Source of the DNA: CAYMKE01 sp964390955
Lineage (GTDB): Bacteria > Bacteroidota > Bacteroidia > Bacteroidales > JBBRXJ01
Direction: 5' to 3'
Assembly (NCBI GenBank): GCA_964390955.1
Contig: CAYMKE010000061.1
Location: 1-14,343 of the forward strand
Length of the DNA stretch: 14,343 nucleotides
The translations under genes and the position numbers were made by a program. Each line of letters opens with the position of its first letter. The first letter of the stretch is position 1. Shown in pieces: positions 5,759-14,190 of this stretch. Under the pieces are notes generated by a model, which had not been told where the DNA came from, did not search any database, and worked only from the letters and a program-made list of their open reading frames with translations.

Positions 5759-7692
5759 TTAGCGCTACTTACAATTGTCATTTCTGTTCTCCGGTTTCTG
5801 GCTCTTCCTTGTTCTGTATCATTGCCTGCTACCGGTTTCGTCTCTCCGTATCCTTTATATGATAAACGCTCCTTTGAAATTCCTTTTTGTTTTAAATACT
5901 TCACCACTTCTTTTGCCCGTAGTTCAGATAATTGTAAATTATAATCTTTGGAAGCAGTGCTGTCGGTATGTCCATTGATCTGAATATCTACATGTGGATT
6001 ATTTTCCAGGAATAGTATGATTTTATTCAGTTCAGCCCGCGATTCTTTCTTTAATTCATATGAATCTGTTTCATAAAAGATGTTGCGCAACACAATTTTT
6101 TGTCCTTTTTGTATTGGTTTGAGAGGTATATCAAGATGAAAAGGAGTTTTTCCTGTGTCTGCTTTTTTTAATTCAAAATGTTCGGAATGAAACAGATATC
6201 CTTTCTTTGATACATTTAAGGCATAATTATTACCAGATGGCAATGTTACCAGGAATTCCCCTTTTTCAGGATTTGAAGCGGACTCCATGACTGTCTCAGC
6301 ATTTTTTAATTCAATTAATTCAAAATATGCACTGAGTGGTTTAAGTGTTTTCGAATCATAAACTGTCCCTTTTACATATGAAACCGGCTCGGGCCTAATG
6401 TCTTTATATAATTCAAATCTGTAAATGTCCCTGCCTGTGATCTCCCTGTCAGATGAATAATATGCCATATCTCCCCGGGCATTAATAAAAAGGCCTTCTT
6501 CATCATGCCACGAATTAATTGGATATCCAAGATTTTTCGGAGTACTCCATTCATCATTTTCCTGGTGTTGCGAAACAAAAATATCATATCCGCCCATTCC
6601 CAGGTGTTGGTTTGATGCAAAATAGAGCGTTTTATTATCAAAATGAATAAAAGGTGATGTTTCATCTCCACTTGTATTAATAGTGTTTCCAAGATTTTCA
6701 GGGGCAGAAAAATTCCCATTTGGTAAAATGACAGATTTCCAGATATCATATCCTCCAAAACCACCTTTTCTGTCACTGACAAAATAAAGTGTATTTCCAT
6801 CCGGTGAAAGGGAAGGTTGTTTCTCGCTATAATTACTGTTTACATTCCTGCCTATGTTTACAGGCCGTGTCCACCGGCCATTATGATTGGCGCTGTAATA
6901 TATATCACAGAGGCCGTAACCGTCATGGCGGTTACATGCTGTAAAAAACATATAATTTCCGTTCACTGAAATTGTATGCGCTCCTTCGTTGTCTGATGAA
7001 TTTAGAGGTGCATTCATGTTTTTAGCTTTTCTCCAGACTCCTTCTTCTTTATGTGCAATAAAAAAATCTTCCTGACGATTTTTGAATTCTGATGTATCTG
7101 TTTTATCTATTGGGATTTGCCTGGTGAAAATAATGGTCTGCTCATCGGCAGACAACCTGGGCCAGTATTCATCATGAACAGAGTTGATACTGTCTCCAAG
7201 GTTAACAGGAGCGAAAGGAACAGGATTTGCAACAGCCTGTTGTGCAAAATGCACTTTTTTTAATTGCTGTTGTGCTTTCATTTTCATATGGGGTTTTATA
7301 TCCGGTCGGTTGATAAAGCGTTTAAGATGAAAGGCAGCAGAATCATATTGTCCAATTATATATTCCTGATTTGCTAAAAAAAAGAAAGCATCTGGAAAAA
7401 AATCAGGGTTTCTTTTTACAGCTTGTTTATACGCCCAGGCTGCTTTTTTGTGGCGCCCCCCGGATGATTGTATATCACCAATAACAAGATAAGCTTCTAT
7501 AAAATTTGAATCAATACCTATTGATTTGTAAAGATATTCCAAGGCATCGTTGTATTGATATTGTTTGTGCAAAGCGTTTGCTTTTTGATATAGTTTTACT
7601 GCACGATTTGAGCTTGCAGTGTGTTCTTTTGTTGTGCTGCAGGCTGTCATAAATGATAAGCCAATGATTAATAGTATGAAATTTTTGAACAT
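5752..7692 (-). CDS. OmpA-family TPR/PD40/CRD lipoprotein (PorE-like architecture)
   Basis: A 646-residue lipoprotein: signal sequence with lipobox 'FMTAC' and acyl-acceptor C18, followed by STTKEH, with no obvious surface-export signature, suggesting the periplasmic face of the outer membrane. TPR repeats occupy about 31-150. Five PD40-type blades lie at about 174-427, including 'LSPDGNTLYFVSDRKGGFGG' (295-314). A carboxypeptidase-regulatory-like domain spans about 438-505. The OmpA C-terminal domain (about 535-640) has 'GHTDST' (D577), 'LSELRAKEVVKYL' (R592) and 'RARNRRTEM', the peptidoglycan-binding residues. This order, the five blades and the lipid anchor match PorE (PG1058) of the type IX secretion system, but many Bacteroidota have several proteins of this design, so the assignment is only a candidate. 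It follows queE by 13 nt. Its stop codon comes from a repeat element. Confidence 0.93.
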   Translation of the reverse strand: MFKNFILLIIGLSFMTACSTTKEHTASSNRAVKLYQKANALHKQYQYNDALEYLYKSIGIDSNFIEAYLVIGDIQSSGGRHKKAAWAYKQAVKRNPDFFPDAFFFLANQEYIIGQYDSAAFHLKRFINRPDIKPHMKMKAQQQLKKVHFAQQAVANPVPFAPVNLGDSINSVHDEYWPRLSADEQTIIFTRQIPIDKTDTSEFKNRQEDFFIAHKEEGVWRKAKNMNAPLNSSDNEGAHTISVNGNYMFFTACNRHDGYGLCDIYYSANHNGRWTRPVNIGRNVNSNYSEKQPSLSPDGNTLYFVSDRKGGFGGYDIWKSVILPNGNFSAPENLGNTINTSGDETSPFIHFDNKTLYFASNQHLGMGGYDIFVSQHQENDEWSTPKNLGYPINSWHDEEGLFINARGDMAYYSSDREITGRDIYRFELYKDIRPEPVSYVKGTVYDSKTLKPLSAYFELIELKNAETVMESASNPEKGEFLVTLPSGNNYALNVSKKGYLFHSEHFELKKADTGKTPFHLDIPLKPIQKGQKIVLRNIFYETDSYELKKESRAELNKIILFLENNPHVDIQINGHTDSTASKDYNLQLSELRAKEVVKYLKQKGISKERLSYKGYGETKPVAGNDTEQGRARNRRTEMTIVSSANP

Positions 7693-7705
7693 GATAAATT
7701 TTAAA

Positions 7706-8329
7706 TTATGGGATACGCATAAATTTATGGCTTTGTAATGATATTTGCCATTTTGGATTTTTTAAAATATATTGTACAATTTCAGGAATAATATTATCGA
7801 AAACACTCCATTCAGGTTGTAAAAAAAGAAAACATTCTTTATGAACCTTTGATGCTGTATGTTCTGCCCATATGAAATCATCCGGGGATTGGATGATCAC
7901 TTTTAATTCATTGGCTTTTTGATACGCTTCTTTTAATGGCGGTTTTTGTTGTTTTGGAGATAAGCAATACCAGTCCCATGTACCGCTCTCGGGATAACAA
8001 CCGGATGTTTCGAGATAAGTAGTATAATTGTTTTGTTTGAACAAGGTACATAAAGGATCAAGGTTGTATAACAATGGTTCGCCACCAGTCACAATCAGGG
8101 ACATACATGGTGTTTTCCCGGCACGCTTTACAATGTCATCTATTGAAACCAACGGTTTGATACCAGGAGTCCATGAAAATTTGGTGTCACAATATGCACA
8201 ACCGATATCACATCCTCCCAGGCGGATAAAATATGCTGCTTTTCCTGTATGAAATCCTTCGCCCTGTAATGAATAAAATTCTTCAATCACTGGCAATTTC
8301 AATCCTTTATGCGTTGATTCAGAACTCAT
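7706..8329 (-). CDS. queE: 7-carboxy-7-deazaguanine synthase
   Basis: QueE is a radical-SAM enzyme that converts 6-carboxy-tetrahydropterin to 7-carboxy-7-deazaguanine in queuosine/preQ0 synthesis. In the 207 residues the [4Fe-4S] motif is C40-x3-C44-x2-C47 within 'GGCDIGCAYCDTKFSW', preceded by 'EEFYSLQGEGFHTGKAAYFI', typical of QueE. The SAM-binding 'TGGEP' lies at 81-85, 'ETSG' at 107-110, and the usual C-terminus 'SLQSHKFMRIP' is present, so the gene is intact. It is the first gene of a two-gene minus-strand unit with the OmpA-type lipoprotein (13-nt gap); there is no obvious functional link. No other queuosine gene is in the window. The start at 8329 leaves a short, plausible N-terminus; no Shine-Dalgarno is seen. 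Confidence 0.95.
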   Translation of the reverse strand: MSSESTHKGLKLPVIEEFYSLQGEGFHTGKAAYFIRLGGCDIGCAYCDTKFSWTPGIKPLVSIDDIVKRAGKTPCMSLIVTGGEPLLYNLDPLCTLFKQNNYTTYLETSGCYPESGTWDWYCLSPKQQKPPLKEAYQKANELKVIIQSPDDFIWAEHTASKVHKECFLFLQPEWSVFDNIIPEIVQYILKNPKWQISLQSHKFMRIP

Positions 8330-8415
8330 AAAATAATTAATTTTGACCTTAATATAAGCATTTAAAGATAATTAACGTGATAAATGTACATAAAAATAAA
8401 AAAACATATTGATCA

Positions 8416-8447
8416 TTTGATTATTAAACCGTAAATAACTAATTTCG
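8416..8447 (+). promoter_or_regulatory. Probable Bacteroidota-type promoter for the DUF349 gene
   Basis: TTTG at 8416-8419 and TAATTTCG at 8440-8447, separated by 20 nt, match the -33/-7 pattern with one mismatch in the -7 element (C for T). The element ends 35 nt before the ATG at 8483. It could drive DUF349 and pyrG together, since only 21 nt separate those two genes. Confidence 0.5.
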
Positions 8448-8482
8448 TACTTTCTTTAATATAACGATAAACCATATTTTTT

Positions 8483-10411
8483 ATGGCAGAAACAGATAAT
8501 ATTAAGAACTTACAGTCTTTATCTTATTCCTCCGGGAAAGAAGATGATGATCAATCCATCAAAGTAAATCATTCCGATGGAATAAATCAGGAAAAACAAA
8601 CAAATACAAATGATCCTGAACAGGATAAAGCTGTAGATCAACAAGAAAATGAACGAGAAGCAACCACGTCATCCGGTAATGATGGTTCATCTATTGACTA
8701 TTCAAAATATGATAAAAAAGGATTGCTTACGTTGATGAAAGAGTTATTAGAAACAAAGTCTGTAGAAGAGTTAAAAGAACCCATGGAATTGATAAAAAGC
8801 AATTTTTATAAATTGCATAAGATGGATATTGATAAACAAAGACGGGATTATATTAAAGAAGGGGGCAATGAAGCGGACTTTACCCCTGCAGAGGACGAAT
8901 CAGAAGATCAATTCAAACAATTGTATTCAGAATATAAAGAGAAGAGAAATAAACTGAATAACAATATTGAAAATGAACAGGCTGAAAATCTGCAAAAGAA
9001 AAAAGAAGTTATTGAAGACATCATTAAGCTTATCAATAATGAAGAATCACTTAACAAAACATTTGATGAGTTTAGAGAACTCCAAAAAAGGTGGAAATCA
9101 ACAGGGCAAGTACCACAAAGTAAGTCCAAATCATTATGGAATAATTATCACCATGCAACCACTCAATTTTATGATTTTATTAAAATTAATAAAGAACTCA
9201 GGGACCTTGACCTGAAAAAAAATCTTGAAGAAAAAGTAGATTTATGCGAAAAGGCAGAAAAATTAGCTGAAGAAACGAAGATTATAAGGGCATATAAGCA
9301 TTTACAGGAATTGCATGACAAATGGAGAGAAATTGGCCCTGTTCCAAAAGACAGAAGAGAATCTTTATGGGAACGATTCCGGGAGGCCAGTAAGCATATT
9401 AATAAAAAACACCAGGAACACTTTATACAACTCAGAGAAAAAAGAAAAAAGAATTTAGAAGTTAAACAAGCACTGTTAGATGAAACAGAGAAAATCGGGG
9501 AAATGGACTTAAATGATATTAAGGAATGGAGAGAACAATCGAAAAAAATTATTGAGATTCAAAAAAAATGGAGAGCAACCGGGCCTGTCCCGCAAAAAGG
9601 GAACGATAATATTAACAGAAAATACAAAAATGCATGCGATCATTTTTTTGAAAAAAAACGTGATTTTTTTGCTAAACACCAGGAATTTTTTGAACAAAAC
9701 AGGGATAAAAAAAATGAACTTATAGAAAAAGCAGAGCAATTAAAAGATAGCGATGCATGGGAAAAAACAACAAAAGAATATATTTATCTTCAAAAAGAAT
9801 GGAAAAAAATAGGGCCGGCACCTAAAGGAGAAGACAAAGCTCTTTTCAAACAATTTAAAAAAGCATGCGATGCTTTTTTTAAGAATAAACAAGCTCATTT
9901 TGAGCAAATGAATGCTGATCAGGAAGGTAATTTAAAACAAAAAGAAAAGATTATTGAAGACATTAAAAAATTTAAACCCGGCAACAATGTTAATGAGAAT
10001 ATTGCAAAAATAAAAGAATTCCAGAATCAATGGTATCAAATCGGATTTGTTCCAATCAAACAAAAAGATACAATAACAAATGCATACAAAGAAGCCGTTA
10101 AAAGTAAATATGACGAGATGCAACTGGAAGAGGGAAAAAAAAGTATACTCAAATATAAAAACAAGTTAGACGATATTGCAGCAGATACCAAATCCGGTAT
10201 TAAATTTAAAAATGAACGAAATAAATTATTAGATCAAAAGAAAAAACTGGTTGAAGACATCAATGTACTTGAAAATAATATTGGTTTTTTTAGAAACACG
10301 AAGAATGCCCAGGGATTAATAGACCAGGTGAACAAGAAAATCGACAATGCCAGGGAGCAATTGGGCCTGGTGGAAGAAAAAATTAAGATGATTGAAAGTA
10401 AAAATTATTAA
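8483..10411 (+). CDS. Five-repeat DUF349 protein, coiled and highly charged
   Basis: A 642-residue, very hydrophilic protein with no signal peptide or membrane segment, so probably cytosolic. Residues 1-75 are low-complexity and acidic/polar (D, E, N, Q, S), likely disordered. From about 140 to 548 there are five DUF349 units, each with a W-x3-G-x-(V/A)-P core: RWKSTGQVP (203), KWREIGPVP (280), KWRATGPVP (362), EWKKIGPAP (439) and QWYQIGFVP (516), spaced 77, 82, 77 and 77 residues. The C-terminal ~90 residues are a predicted coiled coil. DUF349 proteins are widespread in Bacteroidota; their biochemical role is not established as far as I know. The gene runs straight into pyrG (21-nt gap), suggesting co-transcription. 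The ATG is supported by the upstream promoter and spacing. Confidence 0.93.
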   Translation: MAETDNIKNLQSLSYSSGKEDDDQSIKVNHSDGINQEKQTNTNDPEQDKAVDQQENEREATTSSGNDGSSIDYSKYDKKGLLTLMKELLETKSVEELKEPMELIKSNFYKLHKMDIDKQRRDYIKEGGNEADFTPAEDESEDQFKQLYSEYKEKRNKLNNNIENEQAENLQKKKEVIEDIIKLINNEESLNKTFDEFRELQKRWKSTGQVPQSKSKSLWNNYHHATTQFYDFIKINKELRDLDLKKNLEEKVDLCEKAEKLAEETKIIRAYKHLQELHDKWREIGPVPKDRRESLWERFREASKHINKKHQEHFIQLREKRKKNLEVKQALLDETEKIGEMDLNDIKEWREQSKKIIEIQKKWRATGPVPQKGNDNINRKYKNACDHFFEKKRDFFAKHQEFFEQNRDKKNELIEKAEQLKDSDAWEKTTKEYIYLQKEWKKIGPAPKGEDKALFKQFKKACDAFFKNKQAHFEQMNADQEGNLKQKEKIIEDIKKFKPGNNVNENIAKIKEFQNQWYQIGFVPIKQKDTITNAYKEAVKSKYDEMQLEEGKKSILKYKNKLDDIAADTKSGIKFKNERNKLLDQKKKLVEDINVLENNIGFFRNTKNAQGLIDQVNKKIDNAREQLGLVEEKIKMIESKNY

Positions 10412-10432
10412 ATGTTTAATTAATTTAAAATA

Positions 10433-12034
10433 GTGGAACATATAAAATATATATTTGTAACAGGAGGAGTTACTTCATCATTAGGGAAGGGCATTATATC
10501 AGCTTCACTCGGGAAGTTATTACAAGCAAGAGGATACAAGGTAACCATTCAAAAACTGGATCCATACATTAATGTAGATCCCGGAACATTAAACCCATAT
10601 GAACACGGCGAATGTTATGTGACAGAAGACGGTGCGGAAACAGATCTTGACCTGGGGCATTATGAACGTTTTTTAGGCAAGCCTACATCGCAGGCAAACA
10701 ACGTGACAACAGGCATGGTTTATCAATCAGTGATCAATAAAGAACGTAAAGGGGAATACCTGGGGAGTACAGTGCAGGTAATTCCTCACATAACCGATGA
10801 AATAAAAAGAAGAATAAAATTTATAGGTAAACGCTTTCATTATGATGTTGTAATTACAGAAATTGGCGGAACCGTTGGAGATATCGAGTCATTGCCGTTC
10901 ATTGAAGCCGTACGTCAGCTAAAAAGAGAACTCGGGCCCAATAATAATCTTAATATACACCTTACACTATTGCCATACCTGGACTCTTCGGGAGAACTAA
11001 AAACAAAACCCACGCAACATTCTGTAAAAGAACTTTTAGAAAACGGGATACAACCTGATATTTTAGTATTACGGACATCAAGATCCATGACAATGGATAT
11101 CCGGAAAAAATTGGCCTTGTTTTGCAATGTAGAACTTGATGCAGTTATTGAATCCATTGATGCTCAAACAATATATGAAGTCCCGCTTTTGATGCAAAAA
11201 GAAAAACTGGATGAAATTGTAATGAAAAAACTTGCCCTGAAAAAGAAACAGAAACCAGAACTTGGCAAGTGGAAATCATTTGTTAAAAAAATAAAAAACC
11301 CTAGAACTCAGGTTGATATAGCACTTGTTGGAAAGTATATTGAGCTCCCCGATGCATATAAATCAATTGTAGAGTCACTTTATCATGCAGGTGCAGAGAA
11401 TGAATGCAAGGTAAACCTTGTAACCATTCATTCTGAAGATATAAATTATGATAATGTAAATGAATCCCTGCATATTTATAAGGGCATTATAATTGCTCCT
11501 GGTTTTGGAGACAGGGGAATAGAAGGCAAAATATGTGCAGTTAAATATGCAAGGGAAAAAAATATTCCTTTTCTCGGGATTTGCCTTGGTATGCAATGTG
11601 CCGTGATTGAATTTGCACGAAATGTTTTGGGGTTAGATGGTGCTCATTCCACCGAAATGGACCCCAAAACCCAATATCCTGTTATTGATCTGATGCAAGA
11701 ACAAAAAGGCATAACAGAAAAAGGTGGCACTATGCGTTTAGGAGGGTATCCTTGTGTTCTGAAAAAAGGAAGTAAAGCATATTCTATTTATAATAAAAAT
11801 AAGATCATTGAACGACACCGCCACCGTTATGAATATAACAACGAATACCTGAAAGAATTTGAAAAAAATGGTATGATAGCTTCAGGATACAATCCGGACA
11901 CCAATTTAGTAGAAATTGTTGAAATTCCTGAAAATGAGTGGTTTGTGGGTGTGCAATTTCATCCTGAGTACAATAGTACAGTCACTGATCCACATCCGGT
12001 TTTTGTTGATTTTATTAAAAATACGTTAAAATAA
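10433..12034 (+). CDS. pyrG: CTP synthase (glutamine-hydrolysing)
   Basis: PyrG makes CTP from UTP, ATP and glutamine in the cytosol. The 533 residues are close to the E. coli length of 545. The N-terminal amidoligase domain begins at once with 'KYIFVTGGVTSSLGKGI' (P-loop) and contains 'LDPYINVDPGTLNPYEHGE' and 'EIGGTVGDIES'. The C-terminal class I glutamine amidotransferase domain (from about 295) has 'GFGDRG', the nucleophile C384 in 'FLGICLGMQCAV', and the partner pair H510/E512 in 'VGVQFHPEY'. Translation must start at GTG: the only in-frame upstream ATG (10412) meets a TAA three codons later, and no internal ATG precedes the P-loop. It sits 21 nt after the DUF349 gene and 69 nt before yidC; pyrG-yidC adjacency is common in Bacteroidota. 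Confidence 0.97.
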   Translation: MEHIKYIFVTGGVTSSLGKGIISASLGKLLQARGYKVTIQKLDPYINVDPGTLNPYEHGECYVTEDGAETDLDLGHYERFLGKPTSQANNVTTGMVYQSVINKERKGEYLGSTVQVIPHITDEIKRRIKFIGKRFHYDVVITEIGGTVGDIESLPFIEAVRQLKRELGPNNNLNIHLTLLPYLDSSGELKTKPTQHSVKELLENGIQPDILVLRTSRSMTMDIRKKLALFCNVELDAVIESIDAQTIYEVPLLMQKEKLDEIVMKKLALKKKQKPELGKWKSFVKKIKNPRTQVDIALVGKYIELPDAYKSIVESLYHAGAENECKVNLVTIHSEDINYDNVNESLHIYKGIIIAPGFGDRGIEGKICAVKYAREKNIPFLGICLGMQCAVIEFARNVLGLDGAHSTEMDPKTQYPVIDLMQEQKGITEKGGTMRLGGYPCVLKKGSKAYSIYNKNKIIERHRHRYEYNNEYLKEFEKNGMIASGYNPDTNLVEIVEIPENEWFVGVQFHPEYNSTVTDPHPVFVDFIKNTLK

Positions 12035-12058
12035 AATCAATTTTTTTCGTGAAACAAT

Positions 12059-12066
12059 TAACTTTG
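12059..12066 (+). promoter_or_regulatory. Probable -7 promoter element upstream of yidC
   Basis: TAACTTTG at 12059-12066 is an exact match to TAnnTTTG and lies 37 nt before the yidC ATG at 12104, in the 69-nt gap after pyrG. A clear -33 TTTG is lacking; only a T-rich run (12041-12048) lies at about the right distance. yidC may therefore be transcribed on its own as well as from upstream. Confidence 0.5.
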
Positions 12067-12103
12067 CACCTTTCAAATTTTTTAAAAAACTACTTTATTT
12101 TCA

Positions 12104-13999
12104 ATGGATAAAAATACAGTCGCAGGAATCTTCTTAATCGCCATTATTTTAATAGGTTATAGTCTTTTGACAAGTAAGGATAAAGAAGAATTAGAAGAAC
12201 TCAGAAGAAAAAGGGATTCGTTAGAGCAGATTCAGGCAAGAGCGGCCAGTGAACAAAAAAATATAAATGATTCGATTCAAAAGACTGCTACAGTTAGGGA
12301 TACAGAAGAAATAGCCGAAGATGCTATTGCACAAGATAAAGCAACAAAAGATGACTTGCAAAATAAATTTGGTGTTTTTGCAGAAGCAGGTAAGGGAAAG
12401 CCGGGGAAATATATAATGGAAAATAACCTGATCAGGGCAGAGATAACGAACAAAGGTGGACGAATATATTCTGTTGAATTAAAAAATTACCAGACATATG
12501 ATTCATCAAAACTTGTTTTATTTGATGGTGACTCCAACAGGTTTGGCCTGAACTTTTTTGCACAAAACCGTTCAATATCAACGAATGATTTATATTTTAA
12601 ACCTGTAGAACGGCAGGATAAACATTTGAAAGCAGCAGATACACCTCAGGAGCTTAAATTAAGGTTGTATGCTGACAAAAACAAATATATTGAGTACACA
12701 TATATCATAAAACCAGACAGCTATATGCTTGATTTTGATATCCGGTTTGTGAATATGGACGGAATTATCGCACAAAATATCAATAATATTGACATTAACT
12801 GGGAGATGTATGCACCATCACTTGAAAAAGGCAAAGAAAATGAAAATTATTATACCACAATTTATTATAAATATTTTAAAGATGAAGTGGATAATTTAAA
12901 TGCCCGTTCTGATAAAGATAAAGAAGAAGAACTCTCCACCAAGATTAAATGGGTAGCCTTTAAACATCAGTTTTTTTCATCAGTGCTTATTCATAATGAT
13001 GCATTTTCCAATGGGCATGTGAAATATAATGTATTGCCAGATACCAGCAGGTATCTGAAAAAATTTATTGCTAATACAACCCTTCCTTTAGAGGATAAAA
13101 ATAAATCATTGCTGTCTTTTAATTTTTATTTTGGCCCGAATCATTATAATACGTTAAAACAATATGGGCACGACCTTTTGGAACTTGTACAACTGGGGGC
13201 ATGGATACTTAAATGGATTAACCGGTTTGCAATTATTCCAATTTTTAATTTTTTAGGCAATTACATTTCGAATTACGGGATTATCATTTTATTATTAACC
13301 ATCATTATTAAGATTGTTTTATTCCCGTTAACTTACAGATCTTATGCGTCAATGGCAAAAATGAAAGTTTTAAAGCCGCAGATTGACGAAATAAATAAAA
13401 AAATACCTAAAGAAAAAGCCATGGAACGGCAGCAGGCACAAATGAAATTGTACCGGAAAGCCGGTGTAAGTCCTATGGGGGGCTGTTTGCCCCTTTTGTT
13501 ACAGATGCCGATTCTTATTGCTATGTACCGTTTTTTCCCGTCATCAATAGAACTCCGCCAGGAAAGCTTTTTATGGGCAAATGATTTGTCAACTTATGAC
13601 TCAATACTGAACTTACCGTTTAGTATCCCTTTTTATGGTGACCATGTAAGTTTATTTACAATATTAATGACTATTACCACCATTATTACCATGCGGTTTA
13701 GTAATCAGGCCAGTGCTTCCAGCAGCCAGATGCCAGGAATGAAAAGCATGATGTATGTTATGCCCGTTATGTTACTTTTTGTTCTGAATAATTTTTCTTC
13801 AGCATTAACCTATTATTTATTCCTTTCTAACTTAATTACAGTTGGACAAAATGCAGTAAGTAAAAGATTTATCAATGAAGAAGAAATTCTCAAGAAAATA
13901 AATGAAAATAAGAAAAAGCCCCAGAAAAAATCGAATTTTCAGTCCAAAATTGAAAAAATGGCGAAAGAAAGAGGATATAAACCACCAAAGAAAAAATAA
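12104..13999 (+). CDS. yidC: Membrane protein insertase YidC
   Basis: YidC inserts and folds inner-membrane proteins, alone or with SecYEG. The 631-residue protein has the Gram-negative layout: TM1 (about 5-23), a long periplasmic beta-domain (about 95-350), then the conserved Oxa1/YidC core with TM segments near 363-382/388-408, 458-478, 513-531 and 548-580. The hydrophilic-groove arginine corresponds to R412 in 'LTYRSYASMAKM'. 'KAGVSPMGGCLPLLLQMPI' (452-470) is the family signature, followed by 'MYRFFP'. The cytoplasmic linker with its two helices lies at about 410-455, and the tail (about 590-631) is strongly basic (K-rich), as expected for ribosome contact. It follows pyrG with a probable promoter between. 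No terminator of standard form follows; a structured region begins about 60 nt downstream. Confidence 0.97.
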   Translation: MDKNTVAGIFLIAIILIGYSLLTSKDKEELEELRRKRDSLEQIQARAASEQKNINDSIQKTATVRDTEEIAEDAIAQDKATKDDLQNKFGVFAEAGKGKPGKYIMENNLIRAEITNKGGRIYSVELKNYQTYDSSKLVLFDGDSNRFGLNFFAQNRSISTNDLYFKPVERQDKHLKAADTPQELKLRLYADKNKYIEYTYIIKPDSYMLDFDIRFVNMDGIIAQNINNIDINWEMYAPSLEKGKENENYYTTIYYKYFKDEVDNLNARSDKDKEEELSTKIKWVAFKHQFFSSVLIHNDAFSNGHVKYNVLPDTSRYLKKFIANTTLPLEDKNKSLLSFNFYFGPNHYNTLKQYGHDLLELVQLGAWILKWINRFAIIPIFNFLGNYISNYGIIILLLTIIIKIVLFPLTYRSYASMAKMKVLKPQIDEINKKIPKEKAMERQQAQMKLYRKAGVSPMGGCLPLLLQMPILIAMYRFFPSSIELRQESFLWANDLSTYDSILNLPFSIPFYGDHVSLFTILMTITTIITMRFSNQASASSSQMPGMKSMMYVMPVMLLFVLNNFSSALTYYLFLSNLITVGQNAVSKRFINEEEILKKINENKKKPQKKSNFQSKIEKMAKERGYKPPKKK

Positions 14000-14062
14000 G
14001 ATAAAAAAAAAGCAAAAATAAGGTGCAACCATTTCTAACTCCTTAGTCTAACATAGAAAAAT

Positions 14063-14149
14063 AAACCAACTGGCATTTATTGATTACAAATGGAATAATA
14101 ATTCTGAATTATGCCTTTCACCAGGGGTGTTTCAGGATTAGGTTGGTTT
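14063..14149 (+). other. Nested inverted repeats downstream of yidC; possible structured RNA or extended terminator
   Basis: The 344 nt after yidC hold no confident gene. Within them, AAACCAAC (14063-14070) pairs perfectly with GTTGGTTT (14142-14149), and six T residues end this arm. Inside lie GGCAT / ATGCC (14072-14076, 14111-14115), the odd palindrome ATAATTC-T-GAATTAT (14098-14112) and a small CACC-AGG-GGTG hairpin (14119-14129). The second and third overlap, so they are alternatives. The outer stem closing on a T-run resembles a multibranched terminator for yidC, but a 71-nt enclosed span is unusual. I recognise no known RNA family. Confidence 0.35.
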
Positions 14150-14190
14150 TTTACATCAATTTTTAAAACATTTTAGGAGTATAGAAAGAA

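Noticed and set aside
5681..5944. Plus-strand 87-codon frame running from repeat copy 2 into the OmpA-type lipoprotein gene
   Set aside because: It is formed by the repeat plus antisense of a clear coding region; no promoter or family resemblance.
6372..6800. 142-codon minus-strand frame within the OmpA-type lipoprotein gene
   Set aside because: It is an out-of-frame shadow of the PD40 region; the main frame has clear domain motifs throughout.
13832..14032. Minus-strand 66-codon frame rich in F and W opposite the end of yidC
   Set aside because: It is the antisense of the lysine-rich YidC tail; AAA codons read as TTT (Phe). No start signal or family resemblance.
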